Assembly: GCA_015492915.1 (NCBI GenBank)
Contig: WGED01000138.1
Coordinates: 1 to 7,500 of the forward strand
Length of the DNA: 7,500 nucleotides
From: Cyclobacteriaceae bacterium
GTDB taxonomy: Bacteria > Bacteroidota > Bacteroidia > Cytophagales > Cyclobacteriaceae
Direction: 5' to 3'
In this document: one piece after another, positions 1 through 6,170 of the stretch
How positions within the stretch are numbered: position 1 is the first letter of the stretch
Layout: every line of letters begins with the position of its first letter
Translations under genes and position numbers: made by a program
The notes under the pieces: model-generated
The model's database searches: none
Seen by the model: the letters and a program-made list of their open reading frames with translations, nothing else
What the model was told of the DNA's origin: nothing

Positions 1-23
1 ACATAATACTTATGTTTTTAATT

Positions 24-59
24 AATCCCAAATTTCTATCCATAGAAATTTGGGATTTT
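24..59 (+). terminator. Intrinsic terminator of an upstream gene outside the window
   Basis: A perfect 16-bp inverted repeat (24-39 pairing with 42-57) is separated by only two bases, so the innermost pairs must open to form a loop. The right arm runs into TTTT (56-59). The stem has few G:C pairs (mainly CCC/GGG), which is normal for an AT-rich genome. The T-run favours termination of rightward transcription, so a + strand gene probably ends just left of the window. Confidence 0.7.
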
Positions 60-924
60 ACTCTAAAAATATGAAAATAACTATAAGCCTCCTGGAATAT
101 TACTGGTATGAAATCAATGCATCAACCTAATTCGTTGATTTGATATTTTACAAAATATCCTTTTGATTGTCACTATTGAATTACGAATATGATTAACATT
201 TTCATTAAGTATTTTGTTTATTTTTTTACTACTTTCCTGCTTAAGTTTATTTCTTAAGACTAACCTCCTAATGGAATAGAATCACCATTTTTAATTAATT
301 CATTTATAACCAAGTAAATCTGATATAATTACAATGAAATTTATAGTATCCAAATCATTTTTCGGTAATAATCTATTTAAGACAAACCCATATAAGTTTT
401 AAAAGCAAACCGTATTTTAAATGGATGCTCCCTAAACACAGCCTATACGCCATTATGACATGTCGATAATAATTTGGGATCAATCCATCGAAAAGGGACT
501 TGCCAGCCATGATTTTCAAGCATTAGATACGCTCTGGCAGGGAGGCTTACGCAACAATTCCTTTCCATCCCAGACCTCCCAAAAGTGCATCATTGAAATA
601 AAATCCACAATTTCCAGACTATTAATTACAGCAACGCTGCTGATTATAAGTTCATCAGTTCAAATGCCAGGTATCGCATTTTGTTCTTATTAACAACCAC
701 TCAGGTCTTACGGATTTCCTATGAAATTTAAATGATTTTTTGGACTGACTTTGATCAATGGACTAACAAACAAACCTTTCAGGCATCATTATATACTGTG
801 GTATTATAAAGATCAAAGATAAATAGAAGGCTACATATGATTAAGATAATTAGATAAATAAAGCTTCTTGTTATCCGAAGATTCAAAAAATCACCTTTTT
901 CTCATAGATTGGTCTTCAACCTGT
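60..924. other. Long AT-rich spacer without a convincing gene
   Basis: No recognisable gene lies here. Composition is uneven: 181-240 has 13 G/C out of 60, while 481-540 has 28 and 541-600 has 27, close to the coding regions of this window. The GC-richer patch contains a 77-codon open frame (460-693, +). Its product matches no family I know, has no ribosome site, and ends in a hydrophobic stretch read from ordinary AT-rich DNA. Reading the other frames across the patch gave no recognisable protein either. It could be a decayed gene fragment. Two small hairpins sit at 121-139 and 142-159. A six-codon frame (837-857) follows an AGAAGG sequence, but nothing else supports it as a leader peptide. 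Confidence 0.6.
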
Positions 925-932
925 TAATTTTG
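925..932 (+). promoter_or_regulatory. Bacteroidota-type -7 promoter element for rlmN
   Basis: TAATTTTG is an exact match to the TAnnTTTG -7 consensus of the Bacteroidota primary sigma factor. Only four bases separate it from the rlmN ATG. No good -33 TTTG lies at the usual ~19-20 bp spacing, so the assignment rests on the -7 match alone. If it is used, transcription would begin at or within a few bases of the start codon. Confidence 0.5.
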
Positions 933-936
933 CATC

Positions 937-1992
937 ATGAACCGCAATGAGGAAAAAACGGATATCCGCAAGCTTACGCTCGATCAATTAACGGACCTAT
1001 TGGTTGAGATTGATGAAAAGCCATTCAGGGCGAGACAGCTTTATGAATGGCTCTGGAAAAAGTCGGTGGTATCGTTTGATGAAATGACCAACATTTCTCT
1101 CACGCTTCGCGAAGTACTGAATAACCGTTTTGTCATCAAGCCCATGACGGTGGCTGAGCAGCAAATGAGTGACGACGGCACCATAAAACTCGCTTTTAGA
1201 TTGCATGATGACAATATCATCGAGGGAGTATTGATCCCCTCGGAGAAACGCATGACGGCCTGCATCTCATCACAGGTCGGGTGTTCTCTGTCCTGTAAAT
1301 TTTGCGCAACCGGCTATCTGACACGCACACGCAATCTGGAGCCCGCAGAGATCTATGATCAGGTCGTGCTCATCAACAGGATTGCTGAAGAAAAATACGG
1401 TCGGGGTTTGTCGAACATCGTGCTGATGGGAATGGGCGAGCCTTTGCTCAACTATCCCAATGTGCTGCAGGGCATACATCACATCACTTCACCCGAAGGG
1501 TTGGGCATGTCGCCAAAAAGAATCACGCTCTCCACTGCTGGCATTGTTAAAATGATCAGAAAACTGGCCGACGACGGTGTGCGGTTCAATCTGGCGTTAT
1601 CGCTTCATGCCGCCGACGACGCAAAACGCAATACCATCATGCCGATCAATGAAACAAACAATCTGGAAGTGCTCGGTGACGCAATGCGCTATTATTATCA
1701 GAAAACCAGAAACAGGATGACGCTGGAATACATTGCTTTTCATGATTTTAACCTGGGGCAGGATGATGCTAAAAATCTGGTCCGCTTTGCCAGCCAGTTT
1801 CCCTGCAGGGTCAACATCATTGAGTATAATCCGATCGATTTCGCTTCTTTTCAGCGGGCACTCCCTGAAGAGCTTGATGATTTCACTAATTATCTGGAAT
1901 CAAAAGGCCTGACGGTAAAGGTACGCCGCAGTCGTGGCAAAGACATCGATGCAGCCTGCGGCCAGTTGGCCAATAAGTCGGTGAATAATTAG
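937..1992 (+). CDS. rlmN: RlmN, dual-specificity 23S rRNA (A2503-C2) / tRNA (A37-C2) methyltransferase
   Basis: This radical-SAM enzyme methylates C2 of A2503 in the peptidyl-transferase centre of 23S rRNA and, in E. coli, A37 of some tRNAs, which affects decoding accuracy. The 351-residue product has the expected family length. The cluster motif CSLSCKFC places the 4Fe-4S ligands at Cys116, Cys120 and Cys123. GMGEP at 165-169 is the SAM-binding motif. Cys109, seven residues before the cluster, and Cys341 in DIDAACGQL match the two catalytic cysteines of E. coli RlmN (Cys118 and the methyl-carrying Cys355), so the enzyme looks intact. The N-terminal ~90 residues (KPFRARQLYEWLW) form the usual RNA-binding accessory domain. 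No Shine-Dalgarno sequence precedes the ATG, and a -7-like element nearly touches it. The stop codon abuts that of the convergent gene to the right. Confidence 0.97.
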   Translation: MNRNEEKTDIRKLTLDQLTDLLVEIDEKPFRARQLYEWLWKKSVVSFDEMTNISLTLREVLNNRFVIKPMTVAEQQMSDDGTIKLAFRLHDDNIIEGVLIPSEKRMTACISSQVGCSLSCKFCATGYLTRTRNLEPAEIYDQVVLINRIAEEKYGRGLSNIVLMGMGEPLLNYPNVLQGIHHITSPEGLGMSPKRITLSTAGIVKMIRKLADDGVRFNLALSLHAADDAKRNTIMPINETNNLEVLGDAMRYYYQKTRNRMTLEYIAFHDFNLGQDDAKNLVRFASQFPCRVNIIEYNPIDFASFQRALPEELDDFTNYLESKGLTVKVRRSRGKDIDAACGQLANKSVNN

Positions 1993-2000
1993 TTATTCAC
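1981..2000. terminator. Hairpin spanning both convergent stop codons
   Basis: GTGAATAA (1981-1988) and TTATTCAC (1993-2000) form a perfect 8-bp stem around a 4-base loop. The hairpin covers the end of rlmN and the end of the minus-strand gene. There is no clear T-run after either arm, so its function as a bidirectional terminator is inferred from position only. Confidence 0.4.
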
Positions 2001-2700
2001 GCCTGTTTACACTGCCGATCCCCGAGGCATCGATATCCACAATCTCCGGATTTCCATAGTAATCGACCGAGCCGATGCCGCTGATCTCGCCGATGAATTT
2101 GTTGCTGGCATAAACTTTTACACTGCCGATACCGCTGGACTCAACCTTGGTGTACTTGCTGATCAGGTCCTCGGCTTTGTAGCTGCCGACTCCCGTAAAG
2201 ATCACCTTATGGTAATCGGTGCGCCCGCTGACGATAAATTCACCGACCCCGTCAATTTCGGTGATGATTTTTTCAGCATCTACCTCCAGCAGGTCAATCT
2301 TGCCTGCACCTTCAAATTCAAGTTTCAGGTTTGATACTTTTAATATATTGTCACATTTCAGATCGGCAGCGCCCTCAATCATCAGCTTGCTCAGGTCTTT
2401 CACCTGGATATATAATTCGATGCCTTTCAGCTTTTTGTAATTCTTCCCTTTCAGTTCTACGGACAATTGATCGTCGTCAGAGGTCACATCCAGTTTTTCG
2501 AAATAGCTCGCTTTGGCCACGATAGTGAGTTTGCATTCATCGCCCTGTCGCAGGTGCACCTCATAAGGTCCGGAAAGAAAAATGGCGTTAAATTCATTTA
2601 TCTTGTATGATTTCTCAACCTTGTTGTCATCAGCCTGAGCATGAACGGCTATGGCCAAGATCAGGATCATTGTAAAAATTTTCATGTATTTCATTTTCAT
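1993..2700 (-). CDS. Secreted DUF2807 / GIN-domain protein of unknown function
   Basis: A 235-residue protein with an N-terminal signal peptide: basic start, hydrophobic core at about 8-20, and AQA at 21-23 as a signal peptidase I site. There is no lipobox cysteine. The remainder resembles the DUF2807 'putative auto-transporter adhesin head GIN' family, which is frequent in Bacteroidota and forms a beta-solenoid. A turn motif recurs every 18-21 residues: EGAADL (109), EGAGKI (130), DGVGEF (150), TGVGSY (169), then three SGIGSV (189, 207, 226). No catalytic residues are apparent, so a surface, periplasmic or adhesive role is only inferred from the family. I chose the ATG at 2700. The frame extends to a GTG at 2718, and further ATGs lie at 2694 and 2685. 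An AGGGG sequence lies about 16 bases upstream of the chosen start, which is longer than usual. The gene is convergent with rlmN and divergent from ffh. Confidence 0.85.
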   Translation of the reverse strand: MKMKYMKIFTMILILAIAVHAQADDNKVEKSYKINEFNAIFLSGPYEVHLRQGDECKLTIVAKASYFEKLDVTSDDDQLSVELKGKNYKKLKGIELYIQVKDLSKLMIEGAADLKCDNILKVSNLKLEFEGAGKIDLLEVDAEKIITEIDGVGEFIVSGRTDYHKVIFTGVGSYKAEDLISKYTKVESSGIGSVKVYASNKFIGEISGIGSVDYYGNPEIVDIDASGIGSVNRRE

Positions 2701-2757
2701 AATTTTTTTTTGTCTCACCCCTAAAATTCAAATCCTGTACCAACAGCGTTTAAAGCT

Positions 2758-2816
2758 TAACCGGCGATATTTTCAGACTGTTACCGTTCGTTTTCGAACA
2801 TATTGTTGTCCGGTTA
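2758..2816. repeat. Nested inverted repeats in the divergent spacer
   Basis: TAACCGG (2758-2764) is the inverse of CCGGTTA (2810-2816). Between them, GTTCG (2786-2790) pairs with CGAAC (2795-2799) around TTTT. The region lies between the divergently transcribed GIN-protein gene and ffh. It could be a regulator-binding region or a structured leader of the minus-strand transcript. The arms are short, so chance is possible. Confidence 0.3.
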
Positions 2817-2871
2817 TATCATGCAATCACAAAGGCAGTATACCCATAAAAACAATTTAGCCGGCCTCCCG

Positions 2872-2903
2872 TTTTAATGCCATGGCATAAATATATATTT
2901 TTG
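2872..2903 (+). promoter_or_regulatory. Probable ffh promoter with two palindromes
   Basis: TATTTTTG (2896-2903) matches the Bacteroidota -7 consensus TAnnTTTG. TTTT at 2872-2875, 20 bp upstream, is a three-of-four match to the -33 TTTG. Two perfect palindromes overlap the promoter: ATGCCATGGCAT (2877-2888) in the spacer and ATTTTTGCAAAAAT (2897-2910) across the -7 element. Transcription from here would leave a 5' leader of about ten bases before the ATG at 2920, and no Shine-Dalgarno sequence is present. Confidence 0.55.
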
Positions 2904-2919
2904 CAAAAATTTTACCTCT

Positions 2920-4251
2920 ATGTTTGACAATTTAAGTACAAAGTTAGATCAGGCGTTCAAGACGCTCAAGGGACAGGGCAGGATCACAGAGATCAATATT
3001 GCCAAAACAATAAAGGAGATCCGTAGGGCATTGATCGATGCCGACGTAAACTATAAAGTAGCTAAGGAAGTAACGGACAACATCAAGACCGCAGCGCTGG
3101 GCAGGGATGTGCTGATCGCCGTGTCACCTGGACAGTTGCTCGTCAAGATTACACAGGAAGAGCTTACCGAGCTGATGGGCGGCAGCAAGGTGGACATCAA
3201 TCTAAAAGGTGATCCGGCTGTTATCCTGATATCCGGTTTACAGGGATCCGGTAAAACGACATTCTCCGGCAAGTTGGCTCATATGCTTAAAAAACAGGGG
3301 CGCCAGGTCTTACTTACTGCCTGCGATATCTATCGTCCTGCCGCTATCGATCAGTTAAAGGTACTTGGTGAGCAGATCGGCGTGGAAGTGTACGCGGAGC
3401 CTGAGAACAAAAATGCGGTTCAAATTGCCCGAAATGCCATAGACCACGCCAAAAAAACAGGCAAGAAAATCGTTATCGTCGATACTGCCGGCCGCCTTGC
3501 CATCGATGAGGAAATGATGAATGAGATCGCTTCACTCAAAGAAGCCCTCAATCCTTCAGAGACACTTTTTGTTGTGGACTCCATGACCGGTCAGGATGCT
3601 GTGAATACCGCAAAAGCATTTAATGAACGGCTTGACTTCGACGGGGTCATCCTTACCAAGCTGGATGGCGACTCCAGAGGTGGTGCAGCCCTTTCTATCA
3701 GGAAGGTGGTGGATAAACCGATAAAATTCATCAGCACCGGAGAAAAGATGGATGCGATCGATGTGTTTCATCCCGACAGAATGGCACAGCGTATCCTCGG
3801 CATGGGCGACGTGATATCACTCGTAGAGCGTGCACAGCAAAACTTTGACGAAGAAGAAGCAAGACGTCTCAATAAAAAGATACGCAAAAATCAGTTCAAT
3901 TTCGATGACTTCCTATCGCAGCTGGAGCAGATAAAAAAGATGGGGAATATCCGTGACCTCATGGGTATGATCCCCGGCATGGGTAAAATGATGAAAGGGC
4001 TCGACATCGATGATGAATCCTTCAAACCAATTGAAGCCATCATCAAATCCATGACAAAAGAAGAACGCGCCAATCCCGACATCATCAACGGCAGCCGCCG
4101 CAAGCGTATAGCCAAAGGCAGTGGCACCAGTATTCAGCAGGTCAACAGCCTGATGAAGCAATTTGCAGATATGCGTAAGCTGATGAAGACCATGAACAAA
4201 ATGGGAGGCGGAAAACGCGCCCTCGCCAATCTCAATCCCTTTGGAAGGTAA
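2920..4251 (+). CDS. ffh: Ffh, signal recognition particle GTPase (SRP54 homologue)
   Basis: Ffh binds hydrophobic signal sequences emerging from the ribosome. With 4.5S RNA and the receptor FtsY, it delivers membrane-protein nascent chains to the SecYEG translocon. At 443 residues the length is normal and all three domains are present. The N domain is a helical bundle at about 1-90. The G domain (~95-295) carries the P-loop GLQGSGKTT (106-113 region), DTAGR (188-192), TKLDGDSRGG (246-255) and STGEK (272-276). The methionine-rich M domain (~325-435) includes the finger-loop DLMGMIPGMGKMMKG and the RNA-binding helix-turn-helix SRRKRIAKGSG (392-402). The start is supported by the typical MFDNLSTKLDQAF N-terminus. 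The 4.5S RNA gene and ftsY are not in the window. No odd residues or breaks were seen. Confidence 0.98.
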   Translation: MFDNLSTKLDQAFKTLKGQGRITEINIAKTIKEIRRALIDADVNYKVAKEVTDNIKTAALGRDVLIAVSPGQLLVKITQEELTELMGGSKVDINLKGDPAVILISGLQGSGKTTFSGKLAHMLKKQGRQVLLTACDIYRPAAIDQLKVLGEQIGVEVYAEPENKNAVQIARNAIDHAKKTGKKIVIVDTAGRLAIDEEMMNEIASLKEALNPSETLFVVDSMTGQDAVNTAKAFNERLDFDGVILTKLDGDSRGGAALSIRKVVDKPIKFISTGEKMDAIDVFHPDRMAQRILGMGDVISLVERAQQNFDEEEARRLNKKIRKNQFNFDDFLSQLEQIKKMGNIRDLMGMIPGMGKMMKGLDIDDESFKPIEAIIKSMTKEERANPDIINGSRRKRIAKGSGTSIQQVNSLMKQFADMRKLMKTMNKMGGGKRALANLNPFGR

Positions 4252-4280
4252 TCCGGGGTAATTATAGGCTGCCAGTGGTC

Positions 4281-4312
4281 TTTCATGAAAAAATGGTCGT
4301 TTTTTCATGAAA
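4281..4312. repeat. Perfect 13-bp inverted repeat downstream of ffh
   Basis: TTTCATGAAAAAA (4281-4293) is the exact inverse of TTTTTTCATGAAA (4300-4312), with a six-base loop TGGTCG. Each arm contains the self-palindrome TTTCATGAAA, the copies being 22 bp apart. It lies 30 bp after the ffh stop. As RNA it could form a hairpin and stabilise or end the ffh transcript, though no T-run follows the stem. As DNA it resembles a two-site operator. Confidence 0.5.
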
Positions 4313-4459
4313 ATCATGTAGCGGGGCCCGTACAGGTAAACCCGTCATTGATCCCCCGGGCATTTTCGCCATTGATTTTTCATCAAAATCTCATGGGATC
4401 AGTACTGGAAATCCGTTTCGGATAGAACGCCCATAATAGCCTTTGAAAATTAAAAAGCC

Positions 4460-4467
4460 TACATTTG
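4460..4467 (+). promoter_or_regulatory. Candidate -7 promoter element for htrA
   Basis: TACATTTG matches the TAnnTTTG consensus exactly. The nearest TTTG upstream (4442-4445) is only 14 bp away, so the -33 spacing is poor. If used, the htrA leader would be about 115-120 bases and would include the TGTTAA repeats. A TGAACTTTTT sequence at 4535-4544 loosely resembles an extracytoplasmic-stress -35 element, but I found no matching downstream element at the right distance. Confidence 0.3.
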
Positions 4468-4592
4468 AAATTACGGCCTTCTGTTAAAAAATGTTAAAAG
4501 CATACCAAATAAGAATCGAACCCGTAATAAAAAGTGAACTTTTTAACATAAAATGGGTATATGTTAATGTCAATCAAAAAAAATAAAATATC

Positions 4593-6068
4593 ATGAATAA
4601 GAGACAATTAATTTTAGGATTACTACTGGCCTCAATTTTAGGGGGTATAATAGCCCTTGGGGGTTACAAATTGTTTGAGGATGACAGGCCCACATATATA
4701 CAAGCTCCAACACAAAATAAAGTTTTATTTTCAAGTTATGTGAGTGATTCATCTTATGTGGTGCCGGAAGGCCTCAATTTTGTATATGCCGCCCGGATTG
4801 CCACTCCGGCGGTTGTGCATATCAAGTCAACCATTTCGGCGGGGGCGAATTTCGGATACAGAAGTCCGTTTGAGGATATGTTCAGAGATTTTTTCGGCGG
4901 TCCGCCAAAAGGTTATCATGATCAGGAGCCGCGCAAAGCACAGAGTGCGGGATCGGGAGTCATCATTTCCGACAATGGCTATATCGTCACCAACAACCAT
5001 GTCATTGATAATGCGGAAAAAATAGAAGTGACACTTCAGGACAACAGGCGCTTCGAAGCTAAACTTATCGGTACGGATCCTACTACCGACATTGCTGTCC
5101 TGAAAATCGAAGCAGAGGGGTTGCCTTTTCTTACATTCGGCAATTCGGACCTGGTACAGGTTGGCGAATGGGTACTTGCTGTCGGCAATCCTTTCGAACT
5201 CACCTCAACAGTTACCGCAGGTATTGTTAGCGCCAAAGGGAGAAATATCGGTATCCTGAGGGAGCGGTATGGAATTGAATCCTTTATTCAGACTGACGCT
5301 GCAGTGAACCCCGGTAACAGTGGCGGCGCCCTGATCAACCTGAAAGGACAACTGATCGGCATCAACACCGCCATCGCAACGCCCACAGGCACATACGCCG
5401 GTTATTCATTTGCTGTCCCCTCAGTACTGGCCAAAAAGGTTGTAGACGATTTGATTGAGTATGGAGTGGTGCAGCGAGCTGTGCTTGGTATTGAAATTGT
5501 AAATGTGAGCGATCCAAGACTCGACATTGATGTTGATGAACTCAGCGGGGTATATGTCAATGCAGTGTACGAGAACAGCGCAGCCGAAGAAGCCGGCCTG
5601 AAAAAGGGCGATGTCATCATCAAAGTGAATGATGACGAAATAAAGAATGTGGCAGAACTGCAGGATCATGTTGCGCGTCATCGCCCCGGAGACAAGATCA
5701 GGGTTACATTCAAACGGGATGGAAAGACAAAAACAGTGACTGCCAAACTCAAGAATCTTGATAATGAAATTAAGATCGTAAAGAAAGATGACGCTTATAA
5801 GATCGAGGGTGCTTCACTGAGAAATGCAACCAAAGACGAACTGAAGGAATATGAAGCGGATGCAGGTGTCATTATTGAAAATATCGGACCGGGCAAATGG
5901 CAGGATGCCGGCATTAAAGACGGTTTCCTGATTACCTCAGTCAATAACAGGCCGATAAAAGGCGTCGATGAGTTAAGGGCTATTTTAAGAAATAGTGTAG
6001 GTGAAGGCGTGCTTATCAAGGGCAAATATCCTGATGGTAAAGAGGCCTATTACGGAATGGGCTGGTAA
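4593..6068 (+). CDS. DegP/HtrA-family serine endoprotease with two PDZ domains
   Basis: An envelope quality-control protease/chaperone that degrades or holds misfolded periplasmic proteins. The 491-residue product starts with a hydrophobic segment (about 6-25) that could be a signal peptide or an uncleaved membrane anchor, since no clear AxA site follows. The trypsin-like domain (~65-285) has the full catalytic triad: His136 in TNNHVI, Asp166 in TTDIAVL and Ser243 in NPGNSGG. The LA-loop region (81-118) contains FEDMFRDFFGG. PDZ1 spans about 290-385, beginning near RAVLGIEI. PDZ2 spans about 405-485 and runs to the C-terminus. Two PDZ domains place it with DegP/DegQ, not DegS. No Shine-Dalgarno sequence precedes the ATG; the leader is A-rich. 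It is transcribed alone, ended by the strong terminator at 6090-6122. I leave the symbol empty because degP, degQ and htrA cannot be told apart here. Confidence 0.95.
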   Translation: MNKRQLILGLLLASILGGIIALGGYKLFEDDRPTYIQAPTQNKVLFSSYVSDSSYVVPEGLNFVYAARIATPAVVHIKSTISAGANFGYRSPFEDMFRDFFGGPPKGYHDQEPRKAQSAGSGVIISDNGYIVTNNHVIDNAEKIEVTLQDNRRFEAKLIGTDPTTDIAVLKIEAEGLPFLTFGNSDLVQVGEWVLAVGNPFELTSTVTAGIVSAKGRNIGILRERYGIESFIQTDAAVNPGNSGGALINLKGQLIGINTAIATPTGTYAGYSFAVPSVLAKKVVDDLIEYGVVQRAVLGIEIVNVSDPRLDIDVDELSGVYVNAVYENSAAEEAGLKKGDVIIKVNDDEIKNVAELQDHVARHRPGDKIRVTFKRDGKTKTVTAKLKNLDNEIKIVKKDDAYKIEGASLRNATKDELKEYEADAGVIIENIGPGKWQDAGIKDGFLITSVNNRPIKGVDELRAILRNSVGEGVLIKGKYPDGKEAYYGMGW

Positions 6069-6089
6069 CAATAAAGTATGTTGAATCTT

Positions 6090-6122
6090 AACAAAAAATC
6101 CCGCTTAGCGGGATTTTTTGTT
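6090..6122 (+). terminator. Strong intrinsic terminator after htrA
   Basis: A perfect 15-bp inverted repeat (6090-6104 with 6108-6122) has a three-base TTA loop, a GC-rich core CCCGC/GCGGG, and an A-run on the left and T-run on the right. The symmetric A/T flanks could allow termination in both directions. It separates the htrA and histidine kinase transcripts. Confidence 0.9.
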
Positions 6123-6131
6123 TCCCTGCAC

Positions 6132-6157
6132 TAAATTTGAGTTCTTTAACTCAAGGA
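6132..6157 (+). promoter_or_regulatory. Kinase promoter -7 element, inverted repeat and ribosome site
   Basis: TAAATTTG (6132-6139) is an exact match to the TAnnTTTG -7 consensus; no -33 TTTG is at the right spacing. TTGAGTT (6137-6143) and AACTCAA (6148-6154) form a 7-bp inverted repeat around CTTT. It overlaps the end of the -7 element and the first bases of AAGGA (6153-6157), the only reasonable Shine-Dalgarno sequence in the window. That sequence is 13 bases before the ATG, somewhat far. Confidence 0.5.
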
Positions 6158-6170
6158 ATCAGCACAAACA

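Larger units (their letters stand above)
4252..4592. other. Spacer between ffh and htrA, rich in inverted repeats
   Basis: I see no gene in this 341-bp stretch. It contains the paired TTTCATGAAA palindromes (4281-4312) and a similar one-mismatch element TTTTCATCAAAA (4377-4388). It also has a -7-like TACATTTG (4460-4467), two TGTTAAAA direct repeats (4482-4489, 4492-4499), a small inverted repeat AAAAAGT-GA-ACTTTTT (4529-4544), and TTAACATA/TATGTTAA (4543-4550, 4560-4567). An ffh terminator and an htrA promoter must lie here. No classical GC-rich stem followed by a T-run was found. Confidence 0.6.

Noticed and set aside
837..857. Six-codon frame MIKIIR after AGAAGG, as a possible leader peptide
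   Set aside because: It is very short, with no attenuator hairpin pair and no regulatory codons; AT-rich DNA produces such frames often.
2701..2718. GTG start at 2718 extending the GIN-domain protein by six residues (MRQKKI)
   Set aside because: An AGGG sequence directly touches the GTG, leaving no spacing for a ribosome site, and the ATG at 2700 gives a better signal peptide. The exact start remains uncertain.
3913..4317. 134-codon open frame on the minus strand
   Set aside because: It overlaps the methionine-rich end of ffh antisense and reads as low-information sequence rich in His and Phe, as expected from a shadow frame; no family recognised.
4505..4530. GGGTTCGATTC on the minus strand, resembling a tRNA T-loop
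   Set aside because: The bases flanking the loop do not pair into a T-stem, and no acceptor or anticodon arm was found around it.
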